From: Gordonia polyisoprenivorans NBRC 16320 = JCM 10675
Lineage (GTDB): Bacteria > Actinomycetota > Actinomycetes > Mycobacteriales > Mycobacteriaceae
Length of the DNA: 64,000 nt
NCBI RefSeq assembly: GCF_000241325.1
Contig: NZ_BAEI01000067.1
Coordinates: 52,106 to 116,105, forward strand
Direction: 5' to 3'
Each line of letters begins with the position of its first letter. Position 1 is the first letter of the stretch. Of this stretch, positions 56,093 to 64,000 are shown piece by piece. The notes under the pieces are model-generated. The model saw nothing but the letters and a program-made list of their open reading frames with translations, was not told where the DNA came from and did not search any database. The position numbers were made by a program, and so were the translations under genes.

Positions 56093-57664
56093 ATGAGCGA
56101 CACCGTCGATTCCCCACCCACCTCCACGGCACCCGCCGACGCGAGCACCGTCCAGCGACTCAAACCCAACGCCGTCGGGCTCGTCGGCGTGCTGTTCATG
56201 GCGGTCGCGACCGCCGCACCGATCACCGCGATGGTCGGCAACGTGCCGATCTCGGTCGGATTCGGCAACGGGGCCTACGCCCCAGCCGGATACATGGTCG
56301 CCACCATCGTGTTGACCCTGTTCGCGGTCGGCTATGCGGCCATGTCACGTCACATCACCGCCACCGGCGCGTTCTACGGCTACATCTCGCACGGGCTCGG
56401 ACGGATTGTCGGGTTGGGGGCGGGATTCCTGACGGCGTTGGCGTACATGGTGTTCGAGGCGTCGCTGGTGGGCATCTTCTCGTTCTTCGGGGAGGACCTG
56501 CTCAACACGTTCTTCGGTGTGCACATCCCGTGGATCATCCTGGCGTTGGCGATGCTCGCCGTGAACGCCATCCTCAGCTACTTCGACATCAACCTGGCCG
56601 CCAAGGTGCTCGGCATCCTACTGATCACCGAGATCGCCATGCTGACGCTTCTCGCGGTGTCGGTCCTCGCCACCGGCGGCGGACCCCAAGGCTGGTCGTG
56701 GGGATCGCTCAACCCGCTCAACGGCTTTCACAGCCTGAGCGGTACGGTCACCGGCGCCAGTGGATCACCGATCGCCGTGGCCGGATCGGCCGGCGTCGGA
56801 CTGTTCTTCGCGTTCTGGTCCTGGGTGGGCTTCGAGTCGAGCGCGATGTACGGCGAGGAGTCCAAGGACCCGAAGAAGATCATTCCGATCGCGGTGCTCA
56901 GTTCGGTGATCGGCATCGGCGTGTTCTACGTGCTGGTGTCGTGGTTGGCGATCGTCGGCACCGGACCCGACAACGCCGTTGCCCTGGCTCAGGATTCGAA
57001 CACGGCCGGCGAGATCTTCTTCCTACCGGTGCGTGAGCACCTCGGAGTGTGGGCCGTCGACATGTTCCACATCCTGCTGATGACCGGATCGTTCGCGTGC
57101 GGCTTGGCTTTTCACAACTGCGCGGCCCGCTACATCTACGCGATCGGCCGTGAGGACGTCATCCCCGGCATGCGCAAGACGTTGGGCGCGGCGCACTCGG
57201 TGCACGGCTCACCGCACATCGCCGGATTCATCCAGACCGGAGTCGCGACCGTGATCGTGGTGTTCTTCGCTGTCACCGGCCGCGACCCCTACACCGGGCT
57301 GTACGGTTTGATGGCGTTGCTCGGGACGACTGCCATCATGATCGTCCAGGCACTCGCCGCGTTCGCGGTCATCTCGTATTTCCATGTGCAGAAACAGCAT
57401 CCGGAAACCGCGAACTGGTTCCGAACGCTGGTGGCCCCACTGCTGGGCGGGCTCGGCATGCTGTACGTGATCTATCTACTCGCCAAGAACGCGTCATTCG
57501 CCGCCGGTACCGCGTCGACCGACTGGGTGTTCCATGCGATCCCGTACGTCGTCGGCGTCGTGGGGATCGGCGGGATAGCGCTGGCGGTGATCCTACGGGT
57601 CCGCTCTCCGCGCCGATACTCCCAACTCGGGCGGGTCGTCCTGCAAGAGGCCCACGAACGCTGA
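56093..57664 (+). CDS. APC superfamily amino acid/amine permease
   Basis: 523 residues from ATG 56093, about 12 membrane helices. The first helix holds the substrate-site signature NAVGLVGVLFMAVATAAPITAM. Others include FWSWVGFESSAMYGEESKDPKKIIP, typical of the APC family, and LMTGSFACGLAFHNCAARYIYAIGRE. It would import the amino acid or amino alcohol used by the aminotransferase gene 37 bases downstream. Proton or sodium coupling is expected from the family. The frame is open from 55952, but the hydrophilic start MSDTVDSPPTS is the natural N-terminus. Confidence 0.92.
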   Translation: MSDTVDSPPTSTAPADASTVQRLKPNAVGLVGVLFMAVATAAPITAMVGNVPISVGFGNGAYAPAGYMVATIVLTLFAVGYAAMSRHITATGAFYGYISHGLGRIVGLGAGFLTALAYMVFEASLVGIFSFFGEDLLNTFFGVHIPWIILALAMLAVNAILSYFDINLAAKVLGILLITEIAMLTLLAVSVLATGGGPQGWSWGSLNPLNGFHSLSGTVTGASGSPIAVAGSAGVGLFFAFWSWVGFESSAMYGEESKDPKKIIPIAVLSSVIGIGVFYVLVSWLAIVGTGPDNAVALAQDSNTAGEIFFLPVREHLGVWAVDMFHILLMTGSFACGLAFHNCAARYIYAIGREDVIPGMRKTLGAAHSVHGSPHIAGFIQTGVATVIVVFFAVTGRDPYTGLYGLMALLGTTAIMIVQALAAFAVISYFHVQKQHPETANWFRTLVAPLLGGLGMLYVIYLLAKNASFAAGTASTDWVFHAIPYVVGVVGIGGIALAVILRVRSPRRYSQLGRVVLQEAHER

Positions 57665-57701
57665 ACACCATCCACTCCAACACCCGAAAGGCACGGCGAT
57701 C

Positions 57702-59018
57702 GTGGGCTACTCGAACATCATGGATTCCAACAGCTTTGACGGAACCCAACCCGTCGATCCCACGATCGCCGAGCTCATCACCGACCGCGAGCGAGTCCTC
57801 GGACCCGCCTACCGACTGTTCTACGACGATCCGGTGCATCTCGTCCGTGGTCTGGGGACCCGGCTGTTCGATGCCGACGGCCGCGAGTATCTCGACGCCT
57901 ACAACAACGTTGCCTGCGTGGGGCACGCCCACCCTCGGGTCACCGACGCCGTCGCCAGACAGATCAGCACCCTGAACACCCACACGCGGTACCTGCATTC
58001 GGGGATCGTCGACTATTCGATCAGGCTGCTGGAGACGTTGCCCGGCGAGATCGATCAGATCATGTTCTGTTGCACCGGTTCTGAAGCCAACGACCTCGCC
58101 CTGCGCGTGGCGGCGCAGTACACGGGGGCACGTGGGGTGATCATCACCGCCAACGCCTACCACGGCAACACCGCTGCGGTGACCGAGATCTCTCCGTCGC
58201 TGAGCTCGACCATCGGCGTCGGCGAGCATGTCCGGACCGTGCCCATCCCCGACACCCACCTGCTCTCACCCGTGGATGCGGCGCAGTACTTTGCCGCGAA
58301 CGTCGCCGCGGCCGCAGCGGATCTACAGCGCGCCGGCTTCGGGGTGAGCGCGCTGATCGTCGACACGCTGTTCTCCTCCGACGGGATCTTCGTCGACCCC
58401 CGTCTACTCGGACCCGCCGTGGCAGCGGTCCGTGCCGCCGGAGGTGTGTTCATCGCCGACGAGGTGCAGCCCGGATTCGGACGGACCGGCGCAGGAATGT
58501 GGGGCTTCGACCGGCACGCGGTGGTCCCCGACCTCGTCACCATGGGCAAACCCATGGGCAACGGCATTCCGGTGGCGGCGATGGCCGCATCGTCAACGGT
58601 GCTCGCACCCTTCGCGACGGCGGTCCCCTACTTCAACACCTTTGGTGGGAGCCCGGTTGCGGCGGCGGCCGCCACCGCTGTGCTCGACATCATCGAGGAG
58701 GACAAGCTCATCGAGAACGCAGCCACCGTCGGCGGCGAACTCCTCGATGGCATCCTCGACGTCACCCGCGACGACGGCAGGGTGGGTGACGTCCGCGGCA
58801 GCGGCCTGTACATCGGCGTCGAGATCGTCACTGACGAGCACACCCGCAGCCCGGACCGCGTATTCGCCCGACGTGTCGTGAACGACCTTCGGCGCGAAGG
58901 CATCCTGATCTCCGTGTGCGGCGCGGACTCGAACGTACTGAAAATCCGCCCACCACTGGTGTTCTCGTCCGCCGATGTCGACTGGCTGTGTGCGGGACTG
59001 GGGAAGGTGTTGGGGTGA
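57702..59018 (+). CDS. Class III PLP-dependent aminotransferase (possible phospholyase)
   Basis: 438 residues from GTG 57702 (ATG 57720 possible). GTRLFDADGREYLDAYNNVACVGHAHP, CCTGSEANDLALR, FIADEVQPGFGRTG (PLP Asp) and LVTMGKPMGNGIPVA (PLP Lys) are class III signatures. NNVACVGHAHP with an Asn pair is seen in the AGXT2L/phospholyase subgroup, which eliminates phosphate from phosphoethanolamine or phosphohydroxylysine instead of transaminating. With the APH-type kinase nearby that role is attractive, but plain transamination is not excluded. Follows the permease by 37 bases, same operon. Confidence 0.9.
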   Translation: MGYSNIMDSNSFDGTQPVDPTIAELITDRERVLGPAYRLFYDDPVHLVRGLGTRLFDADGREYLDAYNNVACVGHAHPRVTDAVARQISTLNTHTRYLHSGIVDYSIRLLETLPGEIDQIMFCCTGSEANDLALRVAAQYTGARGVIITANAYHGNTAAVTEISPSLSSTIGVGEHVRTVPIPDTHLLSPVDAAQYFAANVAAAAADLQRAGFGVSALIVDTLFSSDGIFVDPRLLGPAVAAVRAAGGVFIADEVQPGFGRTGAGMWGFDRHAVVPDLVTMGKPMGNGIPVAAMAASSTVLAPFATAVPYFNTFGGSPVAAAAATAVLDIIEEDKLIENAATVGGELLDGILDVTRDDGRVGDVRGSGLYIGVEIVTDEHTRSPDRVFARRVVNDLRREGILISVCGADSNVLKIRPPLVFSSADVDWLCAGLGKVLG

Positions 59019-59028
59019 GTGGCGCTCT

Positions 59029-59420
59029 CATCTCACCGGGTCTCGAGGCCCTCGCCCTAGCGGGCTCGCGCACCTCGACCATCGGGGGAAGGGTGCGGCC
59101 GCGATCGGGGGGAAGGCGGCCCCGTGATTGAGGGAAAGGTGACCCGCGATCGGGAGGAAGGGCCATCATCCGATGGTCGAGGTGCGAGCCGCGTGCGGCG
59201 AGCCTCGAGACCGCCTGCGCCGATGCTGGTTTCGTCAGTTCCGCGGGCGTTGCGAAGCCGTTCGTCTCACCGGGTCTCGAGGCCCTCGCCCTAGCGGGCT
59301 CGGGCACCTCGACCATCGGATGGGACGACCGGGGGGAAGGGGCAGCACCGCGGTAGGGGGGAAGGCGACCCCGTGATTGGGGGGAAGACGACACCGCGAT
59401 CGGGGGACGATCGGGGAAGA
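59029..59420. repeat. Cluster of three REP-like units with G-rich spacers
   Basis: Units at 59029-59084 (TCTCACCGGGTCTCGAGGCC ... CCATCGG), 59172-59213 (opposite orientation) and 59265-59319. The last two with their spacer copy the composite element at 52905-53053. Between and after them, GATCGGGGGGAAGG-like runs recur at least five times. This fills the gap between the converging aminotransferase and RibBA-like genes. Confidence 0.88.
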
Positions 59421-59426
59421 GTTGAC

Positions 59427-60404
59427 CTATGCGGAGCGGCAGGCGGGCGGGCTGATTGGTTCGGTGATGACCGTGCCATGCTCGCCGGACACACCCAGCT
59501 GGCGCAGGATGGAAGACACTTGGTCTGGGTTCCAGATTGGTCGAACGGTGTGGGTGAGCGAGCGCCAGTCGGCGTCGCGCAGGTACAGGACGACGTCGGT
59601 GTCGCCGGCGATCGTGCTGTTCAAAGCGGCGTCGAGCCGGTCGCGACAGTCACAGGTGAGCGCGCCGAAGGTGTCGGCCATCGGGCATTCGCGGTGCACC
59701 ACCACCCTCATCGGACCGGCATTGTCTGCGCGCGCACCGCAGGCGAGCAGCGCGAGGTGCTCGGCACGGTCGGCGCCCAGGGTGAAGCCGATGCCGCGGA
59801 ACTCGCCGTGCGGCAGCGGAAGCCGGACGTGCACCGCAGATCCCACCACGTCGTCATCCGCAGCTATCTGTGCATCGTCGCCGACGACGCACACGTCACA
59901 GCCGAGATCGCCTGCGATCTCGCGGAGTTCGCTCCCCCGGGCCGGCTCCCCCGGATACATGCGACTGCCGAGCCTGCTCACAACCACCGCATCGGATTTC
60001 CAGCGTCGGCGACCGACGATCAGGGCGGCGCGGTCGGACCACGGACCGTCGTGGCGCTCGCCGTGACGGACCCTCACGTCGCCGTGCGTCGAGAACCGGA
60101 CGTCGCTCCCGCCTTCGGCGATGGCGCTGATCGTCGCGGCCCGGCCGCGCACGGTATCGGTTTCCCCCGACTGCACGAGATCGATCATGACCCCGGCGAT
60201 ATCGAGGGAATGGACACCGGCCACGGCGGACATGATCTGCTGCCACCGTGCATCGGTCACCACGACGGTGACGCTGCCGGTCCCCACGGCACCGACACCC
60301 ATCAGTGTCTGCGCCGACGCCTCACCCGCGTCGACGACGAGATGACCGCCGCCGGTGGCCTCGTCGTCGGCAACGACCACGACCGCGTTCTGCCCGACAT
60401 CCAT
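59427..60404 (-). CDS. Degenerate RibBA-like protein (DHBP synthase/GTP cyclohydrolase II)
   Basis: 325 residues, shorter than RibBA (about 400). The N-terminal part keeps the VVVVADDEATGG strand of DHBP synthase, but the EGDLI acidic motif reads GGHLV. The C-terminal GTP cyclohydrolase II part keeps the zinc cysteines HRECPMADTFGALTCDCRDRL, yet the catalytic YLRQEGRGIGL block is YLRDADWRSLTH. Normal riboflavin synthesis is therefore doubtful. GAGGAGGG precedes ATG 60404. It follows a flavin-dependent monooxygenase gene by 42 bases in the same operon, so a link to flavin supply or a new reaction is possible. Confidence 0.8.
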   Translation of the reverse strand: MDVGQNAVVVVADDEATGGGHLVVDAGEASAQTLMGVGAVGTGSVTVVVTDARWQQIMSAVAGVHSLDIAGVMIDLVQSGETDTVRGRAATISAIAEGGSDVRFSTHGDVRVRHGERHDGPWSDRAALIVGRRRWKSDAVVVSRLGSRMYPGEPARGSELREIAGDLGCDVCVVGDDAQIAADDDVVGSAVHVRLPLPHGEFRGIGFTLGADRAEHLALLACGARADNAGPMRVVVHRECPMADTFGALTCDCRDRLDAALNSTIAGDTDVVLYLRDADWRSLTHTVRPIWNPDQVSSILRQLGVSGEHGTVITEPISPPACRSA

Positions 60405-60446
60405 TCCCTCTCCCTCCTCACAGCGGCTGGACCACCGCCTACCGGC

Positions 60447-61781
60447 TCAGAACGCGCGCAGATTCTCCTTGAGCGTGGAGCCGGTGTATTCCTCACGGAT
60501 CAGTCCGCGGCGCCGCAACTCGGGCGCGAGACCGTCGGCGACCAACGCGAAGTTGTGACGCGTGGTCGGCAGATAGAACAGGAATCCGTCGCCGCCGGCC
60601 TCTTCCATGATCTCGCCCATCTTCGCCGCGACCGTCGCGGGCGAGCCGATCAGCCCCATGTCCTTGACCTGGTGGCTCTTGGCGACCACCTCGCGCAGCG
60701 TCTCGTCCTCGTGCCCCTCGAAGAGTTCCTTGATCGAGGTGTACTCACCGTTCTGCTTCGACAGATCGATGTCGCGGATCTTGGTGTCGGGATCGATCCC
60801 GCCGAAATCGATTCGCCCACCGGACGTGTAGGACATGTTCCACAGGTTGTACTCGATCGCCTTGTCCGACGCCCGGGCCGCCTGATACGCCGCATACTGT
60901 TCCTGCGCTTCGGCGTCGGAGGCGGCGATGGTGGGTGTGGCGATGAACAAGAACTTCACGTCGTCGGGATTGCGCCCCAGGGCTGCCACCCGAGACCGCA
61001 TGTCCTCGCGGTACTTTCGTGCGGCCTCGGCGTCGCGGACGATCGCGATCTGGGTGTCGTCGTAAGCTGCGGCCAACGCGCGGCCGGCGGGTGAGCTACC
61101 GGCCGAGCACACCGGGGTGGTGCGCTGCGGGCCGGGAATGGTGTTCAGCGGTCCACGACACTTGAAGTACTTGCCCACGAACTCGATCGGCGTGACCTTG
61201 GTGTGATCGGCGTAGACGCCGCGGTACGGGTCGGCGATGACCGCGTCGGGCTCCCACGACTCCTGCAACTGCTTGACGACGTCGATCCACTCCATCGCCA
61301 TGTCGTAGCGTTCGTCGTGCTCGAGATGCCGCTCGTATCCGAAGTTCTGGGCGACCCGGTCGGTCACGCTGGTCACCACGTTCATGCCGACGCGGCCCTC
61401 GGTGAGGTGATCGAGGGTGGTGAAGGCACGGGCCGCGAGGTACGGCGGATACTGGATGGTCGACACGGTGGGAATGATCCCGATGTGCCGGGTGGCCTGG
61501 GTCATCAACGGCACCAGCGGCATCGGGTCGTTCTTCGGTGCCATGAACCCGCGGCGCAGTGAGGTCTCCGCGGACTGTTTGTAGGAGTCCTCGACCATGG
61601 ACGTGTCCTCGATGAGGATGTAGTCGAAGCCGGCGCGTTCGAGGCTGCGCGCCATGTCGATGTAGATGTCGGGGCGCATCCAGTCGGTCGCGTTGGAGCC
61701 GATCCACGGGCCGTCGCCGTTGGCGGGACTCCACGCGTGGATTCCGAATCCGTCTCCGAGGAACCATCCGAGATGAAACAT
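60447..61781 (-). CDS. LLM-class flavin-dependent monooxygenase (NtaA/SnaA/DszA/SoxA type)
   Basis: 444 residues, usual size for this subgroup. N-terminal HLGWFLGDGFGIHAW, then AGFDYILIEDTSMVEDSYKQ, TLDHLTEGRVGMNVVTSV and NFGYERHLEHDERYDMAMEW are the conserved FMNH2-site segments of nitrilotriacetate- and dibenzothiophene-sulfone-type monooxygenases. These use reduced FMN from a separate reductase to break C-N or C-S bonds. No reductase is in the window. AAGGAG 7 bases before ATG 61781. Same operon as the peptide-type ABC transporter, so the substrate is probably imported by it, e.g. a chelator or organosulfur compound (inference). Confidence 0.93.
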   Translation of the reverse strand: MFHLGWFLGDGFGIHAWSPANGDGPWIGSNATDWMRPDIYIDMARSLERAGFDYILIEDTSMVEDSYKQSAETSLRRGFMAPKNDPMPLVPLMTQATRHIGIIPTVSTIQYPPYLAARAFTTLDHLTEGRVGMNVVTSVTDRVAQNFGYERHLEHDERYDMAMEWIDVVKQLQESWEPDAVIADPYRGVYADHTKVTPIEFVGKYFKCRGPLNTIPGPQRTTPVCSAGSSPAGRALAAAYDDTQIAIVRDAEAARKYREDMRSRVAALGRNPDDVKFLFIATPTIAASDAEAQEQYAAYQAARASDKAIEYNLWNMSYTSGGRIDFGGIDPDTKIRDIDLSKQNGEYTSIKELFEGHEDETLREVVAKSHQVKDMGLIGSPATVAAKMGEIMEEAGGDGFLFYLPTTRHNFALVADGLAPELRRRGLIREEYTGSTLKENLRAF

Positions 61782-61839
61782 TGCCTACTCCTTTACTTCT
61801 GCGGTGTGTGGTGATGCCCGGGCGGGGCGACGAGCGAGA

Positions 61840-62613
61840 TCATGCGGCGCTCATGTCGATCCGCCGGTAGGACTCGACGAGTTGTTGGGTGTACGGGTGC
61901 TGCGGATGATTCAGAACCGTGGCGGTCGAACCGGATTCGACGATCGTCCCGGCGTTCATCACGAGCAGCTGCTCGGTGAGGAAACCGGTCGCCGGCAGGC
62001 CGTGGGAGATGAACACGAGACCGAGGGAATGGGTGCGCACGTAGCCTTTGAGGAGGTTCAGCACCACCGCCTGCGCGGAGATGTCGAGTGCACTGACGGC
62101 CTCGTCGCACACCAGGATCTCCGGGCGCACCGCCAGTGCCCGCGCGATCGACAGTCGTTGGCGCTGACCGCCGGAGAGCTGATCGGGGTAGCGGTCGAGG
62201 AGTTCGGCGTCGATGCCGAGTTCGTCGACGATCTCCTCCACCGCGGCGTCGGCGGCCCGTCGGTCCATCCCACCGAGCAATTCGGCGGGCCGCCGGACGG
62301 CGTGGCGCACGCGGTGGCGCGGATCGAACGTCGTGGTGGTGTCCTGCGCGACGAGCTGAACGGTCTGCAGATACTCCGTGCGTCGCGTCCGCCACTTCAG
62401 CAGATCGGCGAGATCGTTGCCGTCGACGAGCACCAGACCGGCACTCGGCTCGGACAGGCCGACGATCATCCGACCCAATGTGGATTTGCCCGAACCACTT
62501 TCGCCGACGATCCCGGTAGCGACACCGGAGGCGAACCGTGCGTCGACACCGTCGAGTGCGCTCACCCCGCCGTAGCGTTTGGTGACTCCGACCAGTTCGA
62601 TGGTGGTGCTCAT
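61840..62613 (-). CDS. Peptide-type ABC transporter ATP-binding protein (DppF/OppF-like)
   Basis: 257 residues. Walker A GESGSGKST, Q-loop VAQDTTTTFDPRHR, signature LSGGQRQRLSIARAL, Walker B ILVCDEAVSALD, switch ISHGLPATG (HG where HD is usual). The C-terminal HPQHPYTQQLVES is the oligopeptide/nickel ABC extension. Energises uptake together with the other ATPase, whose stop overlaps its start as ATGA. Cytoplasmic, membrane-associated. Confidence 0.93.
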   Translation of the reverse strand: MSTTIELVGVTKRYGGVSALDGVDARFASGVATGIVGESGSGKSTLGRMIVGLSEPSAGLVLVDGNDLADLLKWRTRRTEYLQTVQLVAQDTTTTFDPRHRVRHAVRRPAELLGGMDRRAADAAVEEIVDELGIDAELLDRYPDQLSGGQRQRLSIARALAVRPEILVCDEAVSALDISAQAVVLNLLKGYVRTHSLGLVFISHGLPATGFLTEQLLVMNAGTIVESGSTATVLNHPQHPYTQQLVESYRRIDMSAA

Positions 62614-63527
62614 GCGACTATCTCCGCTCGGGTGAGGTCGTCGACGGTGGGCAGCCGGTCACGGTCGCACGACTGGAGCGTCGGCATGCACGCGAACAGC
62701 CCGCGGGTGTACGGGTCGGTGGCGTCAGTGACGTGCTCGGGATCGAGATGCTCGACGATCCGCCCGGCGCGCATCACCAGCATCCGGTCGCAATACTTGC
62801 GAGACAGCGGAAGATCGTGGGAGATGAAGACCAGCGCGGCTCCCTCGTCGGCGGCCAGACCGGTCAGCAACTCCATCACGGTGATCGCCAGCGTGACGTC
62901 GAGCGCACTGGTCGGCTCGTCGGCGATGAGTAGTTCCGGCTCGCCGGCCAGGGCGATCGCCATCATCACCCGCTGGCGCATGCCGCCCGAGAGTTGTTCG
63001 GGCAGAGCGCCCATGACGCGCCTCGGATCGGTGATCCCGACCTGTCGCAGCCGCTCCTCGGCGATGCCGCGCCGCGCTCGCCGCGACCCGTGCCTCGCCG
63101 ACGGCAGTACGGCCAGGAGCTGGCTACCCACACTCCACACCGGGTCGAGGCTGCTCATCGCGTCCTGGAAGATCATCGAGATCCCCTCCCGGCGTACCGG
63201 AATGCGCTTGGCGGGAGCGTCGAGCAGCGAACGGCCCATGCAGGTCAGCGTGGTTGCGCTGACGGTGCCCGCCTCCGGGCTGATGAATCCGCCGATCGCG
63301 TTGGCGATGCTGGACTTTCCCGATCCCGACTCGCCGACGATGGCGAGGCGTTCACCGCGCCGGACGGTGAAGCTGGTCGGCTCCACCTTGACCGCACCGT
63401 GGTAGGCGACGGTGAGGTCGGCGACCTCGAGGACAGGCATGTCGGAGTGGGCATCGGCCGTATGCGTTGCGCCGGAGTCAGTGTGCGGCGTGTCGGCGGC
63501 CAGGCGGGGTGCGTGATCGAGTGTCAT
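62610..63527 (-). CDS. Peptide-type ABC transporter ATP-binding protein (DppD/OppD-like)
   Basis: 305 residues from ATG 63527, which overlaps the substrate-binding-protein stop (ATGA). Polar leader of about 30 residues, then LEVADLTVAYHG, Walker A GESGSGKSS, Q-loop MIFQDAMSSLDPVW, signature LSGGMRQRVMMAIAL, Walker B LLIADEPTSALD, ISHDLPLS switch and the C-terminal DPYTRGLFACMP block typical of oligopeptide ATPases. It pairs with the DppF-like protein. The frame continues upstream to 63680 inside the neighbour, so the later start is preferred. Confidence 0.93.
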   Translation of the reverse strand: MTLDHAPRLAADTPHTDSGATHTADAHSDMPVLEVADLTVAYHGAVKVEPTSFTVRRGERLAIVGESGSGKSSIANAIGGFISPEAGTVSATTLTCMGRSLLDAPAKRIPVRREGISMIFQDAMSSLDPVWSVGSQLLAVLPSARHGSRRARRGIAEERLRQVGITDPRRVMGALPEQLSGGMRQRVMMAIALAGEPELLIADEPTSALDVTLAITVMELLTGLAADEGAALVFISHDLPLSRKYCDRMLVMRAGRIVEHLDPEHVTDATDPYTRGLFACMPTLQSCDRDRLPTVDDLTRAEIVA

Positions 63528-64000
63528 TGTTCGAGCTCCGAGTAGTCGATGACGTTGTCGGTGCGGAACACATAGCCCTTGAGGTTGTTGGCGAATGCGT
63601 TCAGCGGCTGGACGTATCCGACGTAGACCGTCGGCATCTGGTCGGCGAGGATGCGGGTGGCGTTGTTCCACTGGGTCCACGCCGCCGTCGAGAGCGGGTC
63701 CCCGGCGGCGTTGCCGGCGGCGATGGCGTCGTTGAGCGGTGCGTAGTCGAAGTCGGGCCAGTTGATCGGCGATCCGGGTGTGTAGAACAGCGACAGCACA
63801 TACGGCGGCGACTGGACGACGGCGTAGTCACGACCCATGGATGCCTGGAAGGTCTTGTTGGCCAGTCCTTCCTGGAACACCGCAGAGTTGACCTCGTTGA
63901 TGGTGACCTCGAATCCGGCACTGGCGGCTGCGGTTTGGATCTGAACCGCGGTCTCCTTCAGGTCGGGCACGGCGTTGTTGACGGTCAGTGTGAACTTGAC
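63524..64000 (-). CDS. ABC transporter substrate-binding protein, family 5, C-terminal part (cut by window end)
   Basis: The last 158 codons of a longer gene; the frame is open to the window edge. VPDLKETAVQIQTAAASAGFEVTINEV, QASMGRDYAVVQSPPYVLSLFYTPGSPINWPDFDY and PTVYVGYVQPLNAFANNLKGY are the third-lobe features of DppA/OppA-type binding proteins (long form, about 500-550 residues). It captures substrate outside the membrane for the two ATPases encoded next. The permease genes are not between them and must lie beyond the window, which differs from the usual order. Confidence 0.9.
   Translation of the reverse strand, partial: VKFTLTVNNAVPDLKETAVQIQTAAASAGFEVTINEVNSAVFQEGLANKTFQASMGRDYAVVQSPPYVLSLFYTPGSPINWPDFDYAPLNDAIAAGNAAGDPLSTAAWTQWNNATRILADQMPTVYVGYVQPLNAFANNLKGYVFRTDNVIDYSELEQ

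Noticed and set aside
59029..59420. Possible CRISPR array
   Set aside because: Units are few, in both orientations and unevenly spaced, and are themselves palindromic REP-type sequences; no cas genes.
1..64000. tRNA, rRNA or riboswitch genes
   Set aside because: I saw no tRNA cloverleaf, CCA end, rRNA segment or known riboswitch core by eye; a covariance-model search would be decisive.

Overview
The window reads as chromosomal DNA of a high-GC, mycolic-acid-making actinobacterium of the order Mycobacteriales. Supporting features are an antigen-85-type mycolyltransferase, a 13E12/DUF222 HNH protein, SD-led overlapping operons and GC-rich REP-like hairpins. Gordonia or a close relative is my best guess, but this is inference because the window has no rRNA or other marker gene.

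1-31 kb (minus strand) is one long envelope-polysaccharide and peptide locus. In transcription order from a promoter/operator near 30.85 kb it encodes: polyprenyl-phosphate sugar-1-phosphate transferase, nucleotide-sugar (UDP-glucose type) dehydrogenase, two hexapeptide acyltransferases, Wzx-like flippase, GT4 glycosyltransferase, WecG/TagA-type transferase, GT4, Wzy-like polymerase, GT4 and a fused Wzz/BY-tyrosine kinase. After a 0.7 kb gap come a 5,818-residue six-module NRPS and, overlapping its stop codon, a low-molecular-weight tyrosine phosphatase cut by the window edge. The first genes are GC-rich, while roughly 18-28.5 kb is visibly A+T richer, so the serotype-like core of the cassette looks transferred, with a junction inside the dehydrogenase gene. 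The NRPS carries two REP-like repeats in frame inside its first adenylation domain.

31-38.8 kb holds a broken GDP-fucose synthase, a NUDIX-like DUF4916 gene, two tandem TetR paralogues, a DUF222/HNH protein, a PLD-like protein and a secreted mycolyltransferase. 38.9-41.8 kb is a scrap yard: a truncated copy of an arylsulfotransferase 3' end is fused to a truncated copy of the mycolyltransferase 5' end, then comes a secreted 692-residue orphan protein, then a decayed copy of the PLD-like gene's 3' end.

42-48.7 kb holds small unknown genes and a compact non-canonical chaperone set: a membrane-anchored J-like/TPR protein without HPD, a lidless DnaK-like ATPase, a GrpE-like protein and a 39-residue zinc-ribbon peptide with a perfect ribosome binding site. 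Two unknown genes diverge from it. I regard this as the best candidate for an undescribed system.

48.9-53 kb has an arylsulfotransferase-like lipoprotein, relics of a YefM-YoeB toxin-antitoxin pair, an SRPBCC protein and a DUF2510-PrsW membrane protease. 53-59 kb is a catabolic cluster (GntR regulator, SDR, APH-type kinase, APC permease, class III aminotransferase) bracketed by the same composite repeats. It would fit phosphorylation followed by phospholyase or transaminase breakdown of an amino alcohol. 59.4-64 kb is an uptake/oxidation operon: peptide-type ABC substrate-binding protein (cut by the window end), two ABC ATPases, an NtaA/SnaA-type flavin monooxygenase and a degenerate RibBA-like protein. 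No tRNA, rRNA, CRISPR array or insertion sequence was found.
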